NCBI RefSeq assembly: GCF_005435165.1
Contig: NZ_SGUC01000028.1
Location: forward strand, 1-39,002
Direction: 5' to 3'
DNA length: 39,002 bases
DNA from: Halorubrum sp. GN11_10-6_MGM
GTDB lineage: Archaea > Halobacteriota > Halobacteria > Halobacteriales > Haloferacaceae
A program made the translations under genes and the position numbers. The notes below the pieces were generated by a model, which was not told the origin of the DNA, ran no database searches, and saw only the letters and a program-made list of their open reading frames with translations. Shown here piece after piece: positions 1-8,617 of this stretch; the first letter of the stretch is position 1, and each line of letters begins with the position of its first letter.

Positions 1-144
1 ACTGTTTCGGTAGCCGCCGCATTCAAGAAGTCGTCTACCGAAGCCACATTTTGCAGGGTTGCGCTGGTGTTGGACACACTTTCCGCACCCTGCCGCTTCG
101 TACGTGACGCTTTCTATGACACGCTCTATAGAAGAAATCAACTA
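1..144. other. left edge, upstream gene not identifiable
   Basis: Several frames are open here and none can be assigned. The frame of the next gene is open to the window edge. Forward frame 3 runs in from the left and stops at 105-107. One minus-strand frame with a CxxC pair is open to the edge. The stretch most likely holds the end of a neighbouring gene; for a Dnd locus dndC would be expected, but I cannot recognise it. Confidence 0.3.
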
Positions 145-2175
145 ATGCAGCTACAACAGATTGAGTTGTTAAACTTTCGTCAGTTCCGGCATGAATCGAT
201 TGAATTTGCTCAGTCCTCTGATAAAAATGTCACCATTGTACATGGTGCCAATGGTTCCGGTAAGTCAACACTACTCAATGCGTTTACTTGGCTGCTCTAT
301 GATGAGGTAGATTTCGACACGCGTCCTGATAGACTGGCGAGTGAGGGTGCAATGGCCGAAGCAACTGCAGGTGACTCTATCTGTGTTTGTGTGGAGCTAG
401 AATTTCTACACGATGGTACTGAATACGTCGCTAGACGGGAGATTGAGTATGAAAAACGGGCTGACGGCGATTTTGATGGTGAGCTTGTCGATGCCAATAT
501 GACAGTCGAGTACCGGGAGGGTGGCCAGTGGGAGGAGCGGCTGAATCCTGATAATACGCTTGACCAGATTATCCCGAAACGATTGAGCGGCTTGTTTTTC
601 TTTGACGGGGAGGATATAGACGAACTTGCAGGGATTGACAATCAAGATCGCATTCAGGAAGCAATTCAAAATATAATGGGCCTCACTATTCTTGAGCGCT
701 CTACCCGTCACTTGGATACTGTAGCGGACCGATTTGAAGATGAGGTGGAAAAGTATGCAAGTGATGAACTTTCAGATCTCATTTCTCAAAAGCGTGATAT
801 TGAAGAGGCTATTGATGATCTTCAACGAAAACTGCAAGATACGAAGCGATCTAAGGATCAAGTAGAACAAGAAATCTTTGATCTTGAGCAAAAACTTGAA
901 CGGTTAGATGAGAGCGCCGCTCTTCAGGAGCGAAGAAACGAATATCGAGGAGAACGCTCCGATATTGAAGAGAATATTGAGAAAATAAATGAACAGATCC
1001 GGAAAGAAGTCAGTGATCACGGCTTTATTCCCCTCTCAATGCCTCTTATTCGGGAGACTGCAGAAGAGCTAGATTCGATGCGGGAACGTGGACTCATCCC
1101 TTCTGAATTGAGTAATTCATTCATTGATTCTTTGCTTGAATCTGGGAGCTGTCTCTGCGGTCGTGAGTTGAAGCCAGGAACTGAACATTATCGCAAGGTG
1201 GAGGCGATGAAAGGTGAGGCAATTGGTGATGGCGTTGAACAAGGAGCACTTCGTATTGTTGGACATCTAAATCGAGTCTCCGAGGAGGAATCCGAATTCT
1301 TTGAAACCGTTGATGAACTTATCGAGGAGAGAAAAGAACTTCATGACGAGCTTGATGATTATGATGAGCTAATCGATGAGATAAGTTCGGAACTACAGAA
1401 GCTTGACCAGACAACTGAATCTGGTCAGACAATTGGCGAGTTAGAATCTGAACGTGAAGAAAAAGAAGGAGAGCGAGACACCCTCATATCAGATATTGGC
1501 GGTATTGAAGAGCGAATCGATCACAAGGAAGATGAGTTGGAGAGCCTCAAAGAGGAGATAGAGCAGCAACGCGATGAACATGAGGAGGCCCTCCTAGCCA
1601 AGCGTCGACAAAAAGCGACTGAACTTGTAGAAGAAGAGCTAGCATCTTCGTTCTCTGAGTTCAAAAATCAGGTCCGGGAGTGGGCAAATGACGAAATAAG
1701 AAAAACATTTGGTGAGATTGCAAGCAAAAACTTCACTGCTGAAATCACCGAAGAATTCAAGCTCAAAATCTGGCAAGAGGTCGGTGACGATCGTGTCGAA
1801 GTAGACAAATCAACTGGGGAACGGCAGATTGCTAGTCTTGCTTTTATTGGCAGCTTAGTCAAAATCGCCAGACAGAGATATGAATCTGAGAAAGACTCAG
1901 AGTACTTCACTGGCGGAATTTATCCGCTTGTGATGGATTCTCCTTTCGGCGCTCTTGACAAGCGTCATCGGCAAAAAGTTGGAGAGGTTATCCCCACTCT
2001 TGCAAACCAAGTAGTGGTCTTTGCGACCGATTCGCAGTGGGAAGGACCAGTTGAAGAGGAAATGTCCGACAGAATTGGTGAACAATTTTGGCTTGATTAC
2101 GATCCGGGAGAATCCCCCGGCGAGTACCCCCAAACGAAAGTTCGCTCAGAGAGTACATCCATGGAAGCTAACTAA
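145..2175 (+). CDS. dndD: DndD-like SMC-type ATPase
   Basis: A 676-aa SMC/RecN-like ATPase. Residues 34-42 form a Walker A (GANGSGKST). The FFFDGE motif near residue 150 is typical of DndD. A long charged coiled coil is broken in the middle by a CxC-G zinc-hook-like turn near residues 336-338. An ABC signature (STGERQ) and a Walker B ending in DSPFGALD lie near the C-terminus. Length and order match DndD, the ATPase of DNA phosphorothioation, where DndC, DndD and DndE act together in backbone sulfur insertion. I chose the ATG at 145 because homology to ATPase heads begins there; the frame stays open upstream to a GTG at 67. The next gene follows by 1 bp. No dndC, dndE or dndA is visible, so another SMC-type defence ATPase remains possible. 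Confidence 0.75.
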   Translation: MQLQQIELLNFRQFRHESIEFAQSSDKNVTIVHGANGSGKSTLLNAFTWLLYDEVDFDTRPDRLASEGAMAEATAGDSICVCVELEFLHDGTEYVARREIEYEKRADGDFDGELVDANMTVEYREGGQWEERLNPDNTLDQIIPKRLSGLFFFDGEDIDELAGIDNQDRIQEAIQNIMGLTILERSTRHLDTVADRFEDEVEKYASDELSDLISQKRDIEEAIDDLQRKLQDTKRSKDQVEQEIFDLEQKLERLDESAALQERRNEYRGERSDIEENIEKINEQIRKEVSDHGFIPLSMPLIRETAEELDSMRERGLIPSELSNSFIDSLLESGSCLCGRELKPGTEHYRKVEAMKGEAIGDGVEQGALRIVGHLNRVSEEESEFFETVDELIEERKELHDELDDYDELIDEISSELQKLDQTTESGQTIGELESEREEKEGERDTLISDIGGIEERIDHKEDELESLKEEIEQQRDEHEEALLAKRRQKATELVEEELASSFSEFKNQVREWANDEIRKTFGEIASKNFTAEITEEFKLKIWQEVGDDRVEVDKSTGERQIASLAFIGSLVKIARQRYESEKDSEYFTGGIYPLVMDSPFGALDKRHRQKVGEVIPTLANQVVVFATDSQWEGPVEEEMSDRIGEQFWLDYDPGESPGEYPQTKVRSESTSMEAN

Positions 2176-2176
2176 A

Positions 2177-2659
2177 ATGGGACGTATTATCAATTACAAG
2201 AAAACCGAGCTGTACGACACGCTCGTTGATGAGTACGAAGTCTTTGAGAATTACTATGACCTCCTCATCTTCCTTGCAGTTATCGGATATAAGGAAGATA
2301 ATCCCGTCCGCGAGGGATACCGGGGTAGTAGTTCGGAGGGTACAGCTGGTGAATCGGGGCTACATAATGTTTATTCGCAGGACCTATATCGTACGATCAT
2401 GGCTAGTCTAGCGTTTCAGGATACCGGAGACCCAGAGGCCCTCGTTGATGAACAGACACATATGAAAGTTCTCGCTCAGTATGCTGCTGGTGGACTAGAG
2501 ATCGCTGAAGACGAGTTTGGGGATATCGCTGGTGATCCTACAGATGCGGTAATCAATTATATAAAAATGTCTCAGAGCGAGGACACCGGAACTGAAGGAG
2601 AACTAGCCAAAATTGTTCAGAGTTTTGATGACGAGATGATGAACATCGAAGGGGAGTAA
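2177..2659 (+). CDS. small acidic Dnd-associated protein (dnd-associated protein 4 type)
   Basis: A 160-aa acidic protein starting 1 bp after the dndD-like stop, so translation is probably coupled. The N-terminal part (about residues 8-40) reads like a helical module with a hydrophobic LLIFLAVIGY segment, followed by acidic helices. Position and the N-terminal pattern resemble the small family annotated as Dnd system-associated protein 4. It does not show the typical DndE N-terminal pattern. Its role in the complex is unknown to me; association with the DndD-like ATPase is inferred from spacing. The ORF is open upstream to 2021 inside dndD, but the ATG at 2177 is the natural start. Confidence 0.5.
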   Translation: MGRIINYKKTELYDTLVDEYEVFENYYDLLIFLAVIGYKEDNPVREGYRGSSSEGTAGESGLHNVYSQDLYRTIMASLAFQDTGDPEALVDEQTHMKVLAQYAAGGLEIAEDEFGDIAGDPTDAVINYIKMSQSEDTGTEGELAKIVQSFDDEMMNIEGE

Positions 2660-2733
2660 ATTAGCATTACAGCAGGTATTTTTAAATTAGCCATATCCAC
2701 AACATTAAGACGCCGCTAAGTATCAGGTGGACC

Positions 2734-5220
2734 ATGGAAGAGGAATCCAATACGCCACTATGTGGCAAAGAGATTTTTCTCTATCCGGGTGACCCGGATG
2801 GAACCGGGATGCTCGCATACGATACCACTCAATACAGAGACCGGTATGACGAGCTTCAGTTTGCAGATAGCACCCAGTTTATTAGTTCATTAGAGGAGAA
2901 TATTCGCCTCGAAAATCGCTCTCTTCTGCGCGTAGCAGAGGGAGAAAGGTTTGTCGTACCTGAATACCAGCGGAATTTTACTTGGGAAGAGGATCAACAT
3001 GAGGAACTTTGGAACACCATTTTATCTATTCAGGATCTCAAGCCGAAAGCGAGCGACCTTCCTGTTGATACTTACTTCGGTACTGTGTACGTCGCCCGCG
3101 ACGCCGACGGAGATGTATTCGAGATTATTGACGGTCAGCAGCGTCTGACCACTGTAGCAATTATCTTAAAGAATCTAAAACAACAGCTAGAAGGTCGATT
3201 CGACAGCATAGATGGGCAACTTCTCGAATATGCACAACATGTCTGTGACCGGCAACTAGAGGACCTATTATACCGTGCTGACGGCCCCGATATAACCCCC
3301 TTCATCACGTTGAATGACCACGATCAGCCGTTCTTTGATATTGTGTTTAAAGAGAAAGAGAACCGGATCAAACCAGTGAAAAATCTCTCGCAATATGATG
3401 GACGGAAGACAAACTCAATTACTGTGCAGTCGCTTCTCGATGAACTTGATATCCCAAAAGAAGCATACGAAGAGGATGAAGACTTTGAGGACACTGATAT
3501 GCTTGAATCGTACCGCTACTATGGAGATGCGCATAGGCGACTCATCAATGCCGACAAATTCTATAAGAAAAATATCAGACAGTTTATTGAGAAGGACATC
3601 TTTGAGACTCCGGAGACAAAAGTCCGAGCGTTGCTAAATCTGACTCACTATATTCTCCGTTCCCTTCGCGTTTCAGAATGCATATTTGAGACTAGTAATC
3701 AAGAGCTCCGAATTGAAGTCTTCCAATCGCTCAACGACCGCGGTGTTGAGTTATCGAATATGGACAAAATTCGGGCTCGTGTTGTGGGGCGATTCCAAGG
3801 AGAATCTGATAGTGATGTACAGATCGATCGCTGGGAAAGTGTTGTCAAGACGTTTGGAGGAGATTCCGATGATGTTGAAGACTTCCTTGCCCACTATCTT
3901 GCAGCGACAGAGAAAGAATTCTCTACGGTCACAGAAGCGAAAAACGAAATGCTCGAAGCATTTCGTCTCAAACAAATCGGTCATCACGATATCCAATCGA
4001 GACTGGCAAGCCCAGGGCAAGCTCGGGACTTCTTAGAAGAATTGGTGAATTATGCACAGCGATATCGTGAAATTGTCTCCGCCGATTTGACAGATGACGA
4101 TTTAGAGCTGAAAGACCCACAAAAAAGCGAGTGTGAGGAAATTCTCAAGCGGCTCAACAAACTTGGAACTAAACAGTGGCGACCGTTCGTGATGTACGTA
4201 TACCAAGCGGTGACTGAAGCCCCACAAAAAGATCAGTTTTTGGTCGATGTCCTGAAAACAGTAGAGGATATCTCGTTCCGGTTTTCTATATCGGACCTTG
4301 TCGGCACAGTCGTTGATGACACATATCCGAATTCCTGCCAAGAATTTCGGGAGCTTGAGCAGACTGGGAATCAGTTCGATTCCGAGGAGGTATCCGAGAT
4401 TCTCATTGAGAATATCGATAATTCTGCACGCCAAATGTTCGGCGAATCCTTTATCGATCGTCTTGTTAGTAAAGATGGTTGGAACAACAACAAGACAAAA
4501 CAATTGTACCTGAAGGTCGCGGATGAAGACTTCAGACAGAGAAACGAGGTTGGGATCACGAACTCTCACCTCAGTTCAGACTCTAGTGAAGTACATATTG
4601 AACACGTACTCCCGGTATCATACATTTTGGCTAAAAAGGATCATCCGTATGCGTGGTTAGAACACTTCTTCCATAATAACGGCGATAACAAGATTCGTAC
4701 TCAGATCGATTATCTTCAGTCACGTGACGCGCACGAGCTATCACCTGGTGACGACGGTTATGATGAGATCGAGCGAGTCGTTAATGGAATTGAGGAACGC
4801 TTCGTACGTGATATTGGAAACATGATTTTGCTTGATGAAGAGGTTAACCGACCGATTCAGAATCGTCTCTTTGCAGTCAAGCTCAAGGAGTACCACAAAA
4901 AGCATGACAAGGACATGGAGAATATCATCAACCAATACTTTGGTACTGATGGAGCGGTTGACGAATCGAAGCTTCAGCGCTTACTAACGCTTGATATGCC
5001 CGATGATGAGACGAGATCGACTTCCCCATCACTCATCCAAGATTTCAATGAGTGGTGGACGTATGAACGCCTCGTACAACGGAAATCGCAGCTAGTATCT
5101 GAGATTTTGCAATCACTTACATTCTCTACCCGACCAGACGAGTTCGAACCGTTCGTAGATGATCTCGAAAATATAGTAGAGGAAGATGTTCAGAAGCGCT
5201 TAGCAGTTCTAACTGTCTAA
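2734..5220 (+). CDS. DUF262/DUF1524 (GmrSD/SspE-like) nuclease
   Basis: An 828-aa protein with a DUF262 domain near the N-terminus: VPEYQRNFTW at 75-84 and the family hallmark DGQQR at 133-137, a ParB/Srx-like NTP-binding motif. A second conserved DUF262 segment (LNDRGVELSNMDKIRA) lies near residue 335. The C-terminal third carries a DUF1524 HNH-like nuclease signature, HIEHVLP at 621-627, followed by an IGNMILL...N...K segment. This architecture is that of GmrSD-type modification-dependent endonucleases and of SspE, which senses phosphorothioate DNA and damages phage DNA. It lies 74 bp after the DndD-associated gene in the same direction, so it is the likely restriction partner of that module. 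Whether it recognises sulfur or another modification cannot be told from sequence. Confidence 0.8.
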   Translation: MEEESNTPLCGKEIFLYPGDPDGTGMLAYDTTQYRDRYDELQFADSTQFISSLEENIRLENRSLLRVAEGERFVVPEYQRNFTWEEDQHEELWNTILSIQDLKPKASDLPVDTYFGTVYVARDADGDVFEIIDGQQRLTTVAIILKNLKQQLEGRFDSIDGQLLEYAQHVCDRQLEDLLYRADGPDITPFITLNDHDQPFFDIVFKEKENRIKPVKNLSQYDGRKTNSITVQSLLDELDIPKEAYEEDEDFEDTDMLESYRYYGDAHRRLINADKFYKKNIRQFIEKDIFETPETKVRALLNLTHYILRSLRVSECIFETSNQELRIEVFQSLNDRGVELSNMDKIRARVVGRFQGESDSDVQIDRWESVVKTFGGDSDDVEDFLAHYLAATEKEFSTVTEAKNEMLEAFRLKQIGHHDIQSRLASPGQARDFLEELVNYAQRYREIVSADLTDDDLELKDPQKSECEEILKRLNKLGTKQWRPFVMYVYQAVTEAPQKDQFLVDVLKTVEDISFRFSISDLVGTVVDDTYPNSCQEFRELEQTGNQFDSEEVSEILIENIDNSARQMFGESFIDRLVSKDGWNNNKTKQLYLKVADEDFRQRNEVGITNSHLSSDSSEVHIEHVLPVSYILAKKDHPYAWLEHFFHNNGDNKIRTQIDYLQSRDAHELSPGDDGYDEIERVVNGIEERFVRDIGNMILLDEEVNRPIQNRLFAVKLKEYHKKHDKDMENIINQYFGTDGAVDESKLQRLLTLDMPDDETRSTSPSLIQDFNEWWTYERLVQRKSQLVSEILQSLTFSTRPDEFEPFVDDLENIVEEDVQKRLAVLTV

Positions 5221-5423
5221 GACTAGACTTTGATAGGACCTACTGCCGCTTTAATTCTGAATGGCTAGAATCAACTGAGGGATGTTGTACTTGATGAATA
5301 CAATAATATACGATTGAAGAAGCAGTAGTCTATTGCCAATCAATCGAATGTAATCTTAGCAACAAATTGTCGCTTTTTATAACAGAAGCAAATTTATGTG
5401 TTTGTAAATACAGATTATATCTA

Positions 5424-5600
5424 ATGGCGGTAGAAAAAGTAGCATGCCCATATTGTGGCGAAGTTACTAATATAACGGTTCCCCCTGATAGAAAACTGGC
5501 TCGTGTGGAAAAAAACGTTCCTTGGTATAGAAGTGGTGCTACTGTAGATGGGGGGTGTCCAAACGGTCATGATTTCGTTGCCTCCACTAAACCGGAGTAA
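5424..5600 (+). CDS. small zinc-ribbon protein
   Basis: A 58-aa protein with CPYCGE at residues 8-13 and a second half-site, GGCPNGHDF, near residues 43-51. Together they could bind one zinc through C, C, C and H. The ATG at 5424 is chosen because the zinc motif starts straight after it. TTTTTATAA at about 5373-5381 is a plausible TATA box. Small two-CPxCG proteins are very common in haloarchaea, and most have no known role. It is convergent with the next gene, 7 bp away. Confidence 0.55.
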   Translation: MAVEKVACPYCGEVTNITVPPDRKLARVEKNVPWYRSGATVDGGCPNGHDFVASTKPE

Positions 5601-5607
5601 TATGATA

Positions 5608-6054
5608 TCACGATAATTCTTCATCAAATACGTCTTCCAAAAAGTGACATATTGAATCTTCCCCAGAATTTAAAAAGAAATTTATGACTTCTGCGGTAGC
5701 CCTCAATTCTTCTTCGGGGCTACTTGTCTTTGATTTGATCTGATGTTCAAGACGTGAACTCAGGTCATCTATCAGTTCATTCCTATCAGATTTACTCAGT
5801 CCGGGATAATTTCTGCCAATAATCTTATCTACTCTGTTCCACATATCATTTTTTATGTTTCTATAAGTTGACTCTCCAATTCTTGACGGACCTGCTGCTA
5901 TATTGATTCGAGATCCGTTATAATAGACATCAATAACAAGATTACTGTCATCACTACCGGTCAATAGATGTCTGGCAATTCTAAATGTGAAAGGTGGCAC
6001 ATCACCAATTGTAGCAACACCCTCCAAGATGGCCTCTAATGATATGTCATCCAT
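5608..6054 (-). CDS. unknown 148-aa protein
   Basis: A 148-aa protein that I do not recognise. It is acidic and mostly soluble: the N-terminal half is mixed strand and helix, the C-terminal half (about residues 85-148) is helical with a KSDRNELIDDLSSRLEHQIK segment. No catalytic motif or membrane span is apparent. TTTATATAA near 6137-6145 lies upstream on the coding strand, too far for a leaderless start but usable with an 80-90-nt leader. Codon use is AT-rich like the defence genes to the left, not like the queDEC block to the right. Confidence 0.5.
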   Translation of the reverse strand: MDDISLEAILEGVATIGDVPPFTFRIARHLLTGSDDSNLVIDVYYNGSRINIAAGPSRIGESTYRNIKNDMWNRVDKIIGRNYPGLSKSDRNELIDDLSSRLEHQIKSKTSSPEEELRATAEVINFFLNSGEDSICHFLEDVFDEELS

Positions 6055-6469
6055 ACATTCTATCTTGTTGATATCACACTAAAATCCATCTGAACAGGTG
6101 ATTAGTTCAGTTGCTCTACCACGAGGAGCTTCAGTATTATATAAAGCCAGTAGTTAGAACGTCTGCTTGCGGATGGTGTGTCTAATGTCTCTTTAGCCGT
6201 GATTCGCTAGATGTCTTGACTACAGTGTTTTACAATTGAATCTAGCAGTTCAGAACTGAAAAGCTGCCCTTTAAATTTACACTCGCAGAGAATTGTAGCT
6301 CGCTGAAGGATTGGAATAGAGTAGACTGGCTTTTTAAAATGGTGCTTCGTCTTCTTCAAACCACAACTGGGGATCAAGAGGAATTCCTAAGCCAATTATG
6401 TTCAATCATAATCCTGAACGCAGTCTTCACGATCTCACAAACAGGTCTCTCTAATCAACTATGTCAGGG
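6055..6469. other. intergenic, no gene seen
   Basis: About 415 bp without a convincing ORF. A tRNA D-arm-like sequence is on the minus strand at about 6096-6131 but no complete tRNA can be folded. A 23-codon minus-strand frame ending near 6335 may be a decayed gene end. Otherwise I see nothing in it. Confidence 0.4.
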
Positions 6470-7129
6470 TCAGACAGGTTGCTTCACAAATTCTGTTACT
6501 ACATAGAACGGAACCGTGTCAATCAGCGCCACAAGTAGCTTCACGATGTACTGCCCAGCGACGATTGAGACGAGTGCCCAGCCCCACGTTGGTTCCCCAC
6601 CGAGGCCGAGTGCCGGGAAGATAGCGAAGCCGAGCGTAATAAACACGATCGTGTCCACGCCCTGACTAACTGCAGTGGAACCGCAGTTCCGAAGCCAGCG
6701 ATGGCGACCAGCAGTGCGACTCTTCAGATTGGCGAAGAGTCGGACATCGAGATGTTGGGCGACTGCAAGCGCGACGACGGAAGCGAGGATGATCGATGCG
6801 GAGCCGCCAAGCGTCGACACGAACGCTTCTTGGCCACCGTAGAACGGGGCAGAGGGCATCCAAATGGCGAGGAAGACGAGCGCATACGCGATGACGAGCG
6901 TGACAACCGTTCCGTTGACCACGGTCGCGGCGTACTCTTTCCCGTGATACTCGACGAGCAGGTCTGAAGCGAGATAGGCCACGCCGAATGCGACGAACCC
7001 AGCAGGGACGGCGACGCCGCCGAGCCCGGGGAGCTCAATCCACGTGAGTTTCGCTGCGAGGACGTTTGCGAGAACAATCGACCCAGCGAACACGGCGGTG
7101 AAGATCGCACGAGTATCTTCAGTCTCCAT
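6470..7129 (-). CDS. YhhQ-family queuosine/archaeosine precursor transporter
   Basis: A 219-aa integral membrane protein with about six hydrophobic segments. It has the family's features: a short polar start, an early LANVLAAK segment, a YLASDLLVEYHGKEYA loop, a conserved SQGVDT(I)VF segment near residue 155, and a GQYIVKLLVALIDTVPFYV ending. This is the VUT_1/YhhQ family that imports 7-deazaguanine precursors such as preQ0 or preQ1. It sits divergently beside queD-queE-queC with 183 bp between start codons, which supports a role in feeding the same pathway. GAGGGTGA lies just before the ATG as a possible ribosome site. The stop is next to a long empty AT-rich stretch. Confidence 0.85.
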   Translation of the reverse strand: METEDTRAIFTAVFAGSIVLANVLAAKLTWIELPGLGGVAVPAGFVAFGVAYLASDLLVEYHGKEYAATVVNGTVVTLVIAYALVFLAIWMPSAPFYGGQEAFVSTLGGSASIILASVVALAVAQHLDVRLFANLKSRTAGRHRWLRNCGSTAVSQGVDTIVFITLGFAIFPALGLGGEPTWGWALVSIVAGQYIVKLLVALIDTVPFYVVTEFVKQPV

Positions 7130-7283
7130 CAGCTGTCACCCTCTTGTATGGGCGTACAGTTCCCTGTGGTTCGGTGCTGCGGGTCGAACTGTGGAGATAC
7201 CGATGCGCAACGAGTGCGCAAATAGACGTTGAATGAGTGTGAGTCGGGCTGCTGTTCCATCGATGAAGTAACGAAACTCAATA

Positions 7284-7305
7284 TTTATATATTCCCCGAA
7301 TATTC
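7284..7305 (+). promoter_or_regulatory. queD TATA box and palindrome
   Basis: TTTATATA at 7284-7291 is centred about 25 nt before the queD ATG at 7313, the spacing of a haloarchaeal leaderless promoter. The perfect palindrome GAATATTC at 7298-7305 lies between the TATA box and the start and could be an operator; this is inference. Confidence 0.55.
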
Positions 7306-7312
7306 TTCGAGT

Positions 7313-7774
7313 ATGTCCCGAAGTATATCGAGAGATGAATCCGAGTCAGAGGTCCTTCGTGAGGCCGGCCAACGAACCCTCCACATCGGAGCCGACAACC
7401 CCATCCGCATTAGCTCGGGCCACCGTATCCTCCATCACGACGGGAAGTGCTCGCGGCCACATGGCCACAACTACGAAATCACCGTCGAGGTGACCGGTGA
7501 AATCACCGAGGAAGGCTGGGTTGTTGACAAAGGTGACGTCGCAGACGTCATCGACGCCTGGGATCACCGTTTCCTCGTCGAGGAGGGGGACCCGCTCGTC
7601 GATGCGTTCGAAGCGTCCGGCGACGGTGACGCCCTTGTCGTCCTCGATCACCCACCGACGGCGGAGGTGATGAGCGTGCTGCTCGAACAACGAATGCTCG
7701 ATGCGTTCCCGGACACTGTCTCAGACGTCTCGGTGTCGGTGAGCGAAACCGGCGAGCTCTGTGCAAGTTACTGA
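7313..7774 (+). CDS. queD: QueD, 6-carboxy-5,6,7,8-tetrahydropterin synthase
   Basis: A 153-aa member of the 6-pyruvoyl-tetrahydropterin synthase/QueD family. It converts 7,8-dihydroneopterin triphosphate to 6-carboxytetrahydropterin, the second step of preQ0 synthesis. Visible zinc ligands are H37 in SSGHRI and H50 and H52 in the RPHGHNY motif; C46 (GKCSRPHGH) is the likely catalytic cysteine. A WDHRFL segment and a PTAEV segment follow in family order. The start at 7313 fits the TATA box at 7284; an in-frame upstream ATG at 7229 would put the TATA box inside the gene. Its TGA overlaps the queE start (TGATG), so the two are translationally coupled. Confidence 0.92.
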   Translation: MSRSISRDESESEVLREAGQRTLHIGADNPIRISSGHRILHHDGKCSRPHGHNYEITVEVTGEITEEGWVVDKGDVADVIDAWDHRFLVEEGDPLVDAFEASGDGDALVVLDHPPTAEVMSVLLEQRMLDAFPDTVSDVSVSVSETGELCASY

Positions 7775-8550
7775 TGCCGGTCGCAAGTGATGTGGAAGAA
7801 CCCACAACGGACGCTGACGCGGCCGGTGAGGGCCTCCCGATCAACGAGGTGTTCTACTCGTTACAGGGAGAGGGAACGCTCGCAGGCGTCCCCTCTGTCT
7901 TCGTACGGACCTCCGGGTGTAACCTGCGGTGTTGGTTCTGTGATTCGTACCATACGTCGTGGGAACCGACTGGGGCGTGGCGCGACGTCGACACGATCGT
8001 GGAGGAAGTGCGGTCACACGACCAGGCGGACCACGTCGTACTCACGGGCGGCGAGCCGCTCATCCACGGGGAGTCCGTCGAACTCTTGGAACGACTCGAC
8101 GCAAAGGGGTATCACACGACGGTAGAAACGAACGGGACCATCTACCGGGACGCACCAATCGACCTGGCGAGTATCAGTCCGAAACTGGCGAGCAGCACGC
8201 CGACGCCGGACCGGGACCCGAAAGGCGAGGGCGAGTGGGAAGAGAAACACGAGCAGAACCGGATCGATATGGATGCGCTCTCCCGGATGGTCGATACGTA
8301 CGACACGCAACTCAAGTTCGTCGTGACTGACGAGACAGACCTCCCGGAGATTATGGACCTCGTCGATCGTGTGCGGGCGGCGACGGCGACGACCGTGGCG
8401 GACGATGACGTGTTGTTGATGCCGGAAGGGATGACGCGTGAGCAACTCGACGGAACGCGAAGCCAAGTGGCAGAGTTAGCGATGGAGTACGGCTACCGGT
8501 ACACACCTCGGCTCCACGTGGACCTATGGAACGACGCGCCGGGGACATGA
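7774..8550 (+). CDS. queE: QueE, 7-carboxy-7-deazaguanine synthase
   Basis: A 258-aa radical SAM enzyme that rearranges 6-carboxytetrahydropterin to 7-carboxy-7-deazaguanine. It has the family's N-terminal EVFYSLQGEGTLAG segment and the cluster-binding CNLRCWFC (C49, C53, C56; CX3CX2C), followed by VVLTGGEPL and a TVETNGT motif. An insertion with many charged residues around 145-160 is common in haloarchaeal QueE proteins. Coupled to queD by a 1-bp overlap. The first about 20 residues are an acidic extension. Confidence 0.93.
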   Translation: MPVASDVEEPTTDADAAGEGLPINEVFYSLQGEGTLAGVPSVFVRTSGCNLRCWFCDSYHTSWEPTGAWRDVDTIVEEVRSHDQADHVVLTGGEPLIHGESVELLERLDAKGYHTTVETNGTIYRDAPIDLASISPKLASSTPTPDRDPKGEGEWEEKHEQNRIDMDALSRMVDTYDTQLKFVVTDETDLPEIMDLVDRVRAATATTVADDDVLLMPEGMTREQLDGTRSQVAELAMEYGYRYTPRLHVDLWNDAPGT

Positions 8551-8617
8551 ACGTCGCCGCAATGCGGTGTGGACAGAGCGAACTGAGCAACAATCGATTC
8601 GATACAACGGAGAATAC

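Noticed and set aside
2177-2659. Calling this gene dndE
   Set aside because: The typical DndE N-terminal pattern (a short basic strand followed by TGLTPN-like motif) is not seen; the fit to a Dnd-associated protein is better.
6088-6131. tRNA-like sequence on the minus strand with a GCTC/GAGC D arm
   Set aside because: The anticodon stem would need a 9- to 11-nt loop, no T arm or acceptor stem pairs, so no tRNA can be folded.
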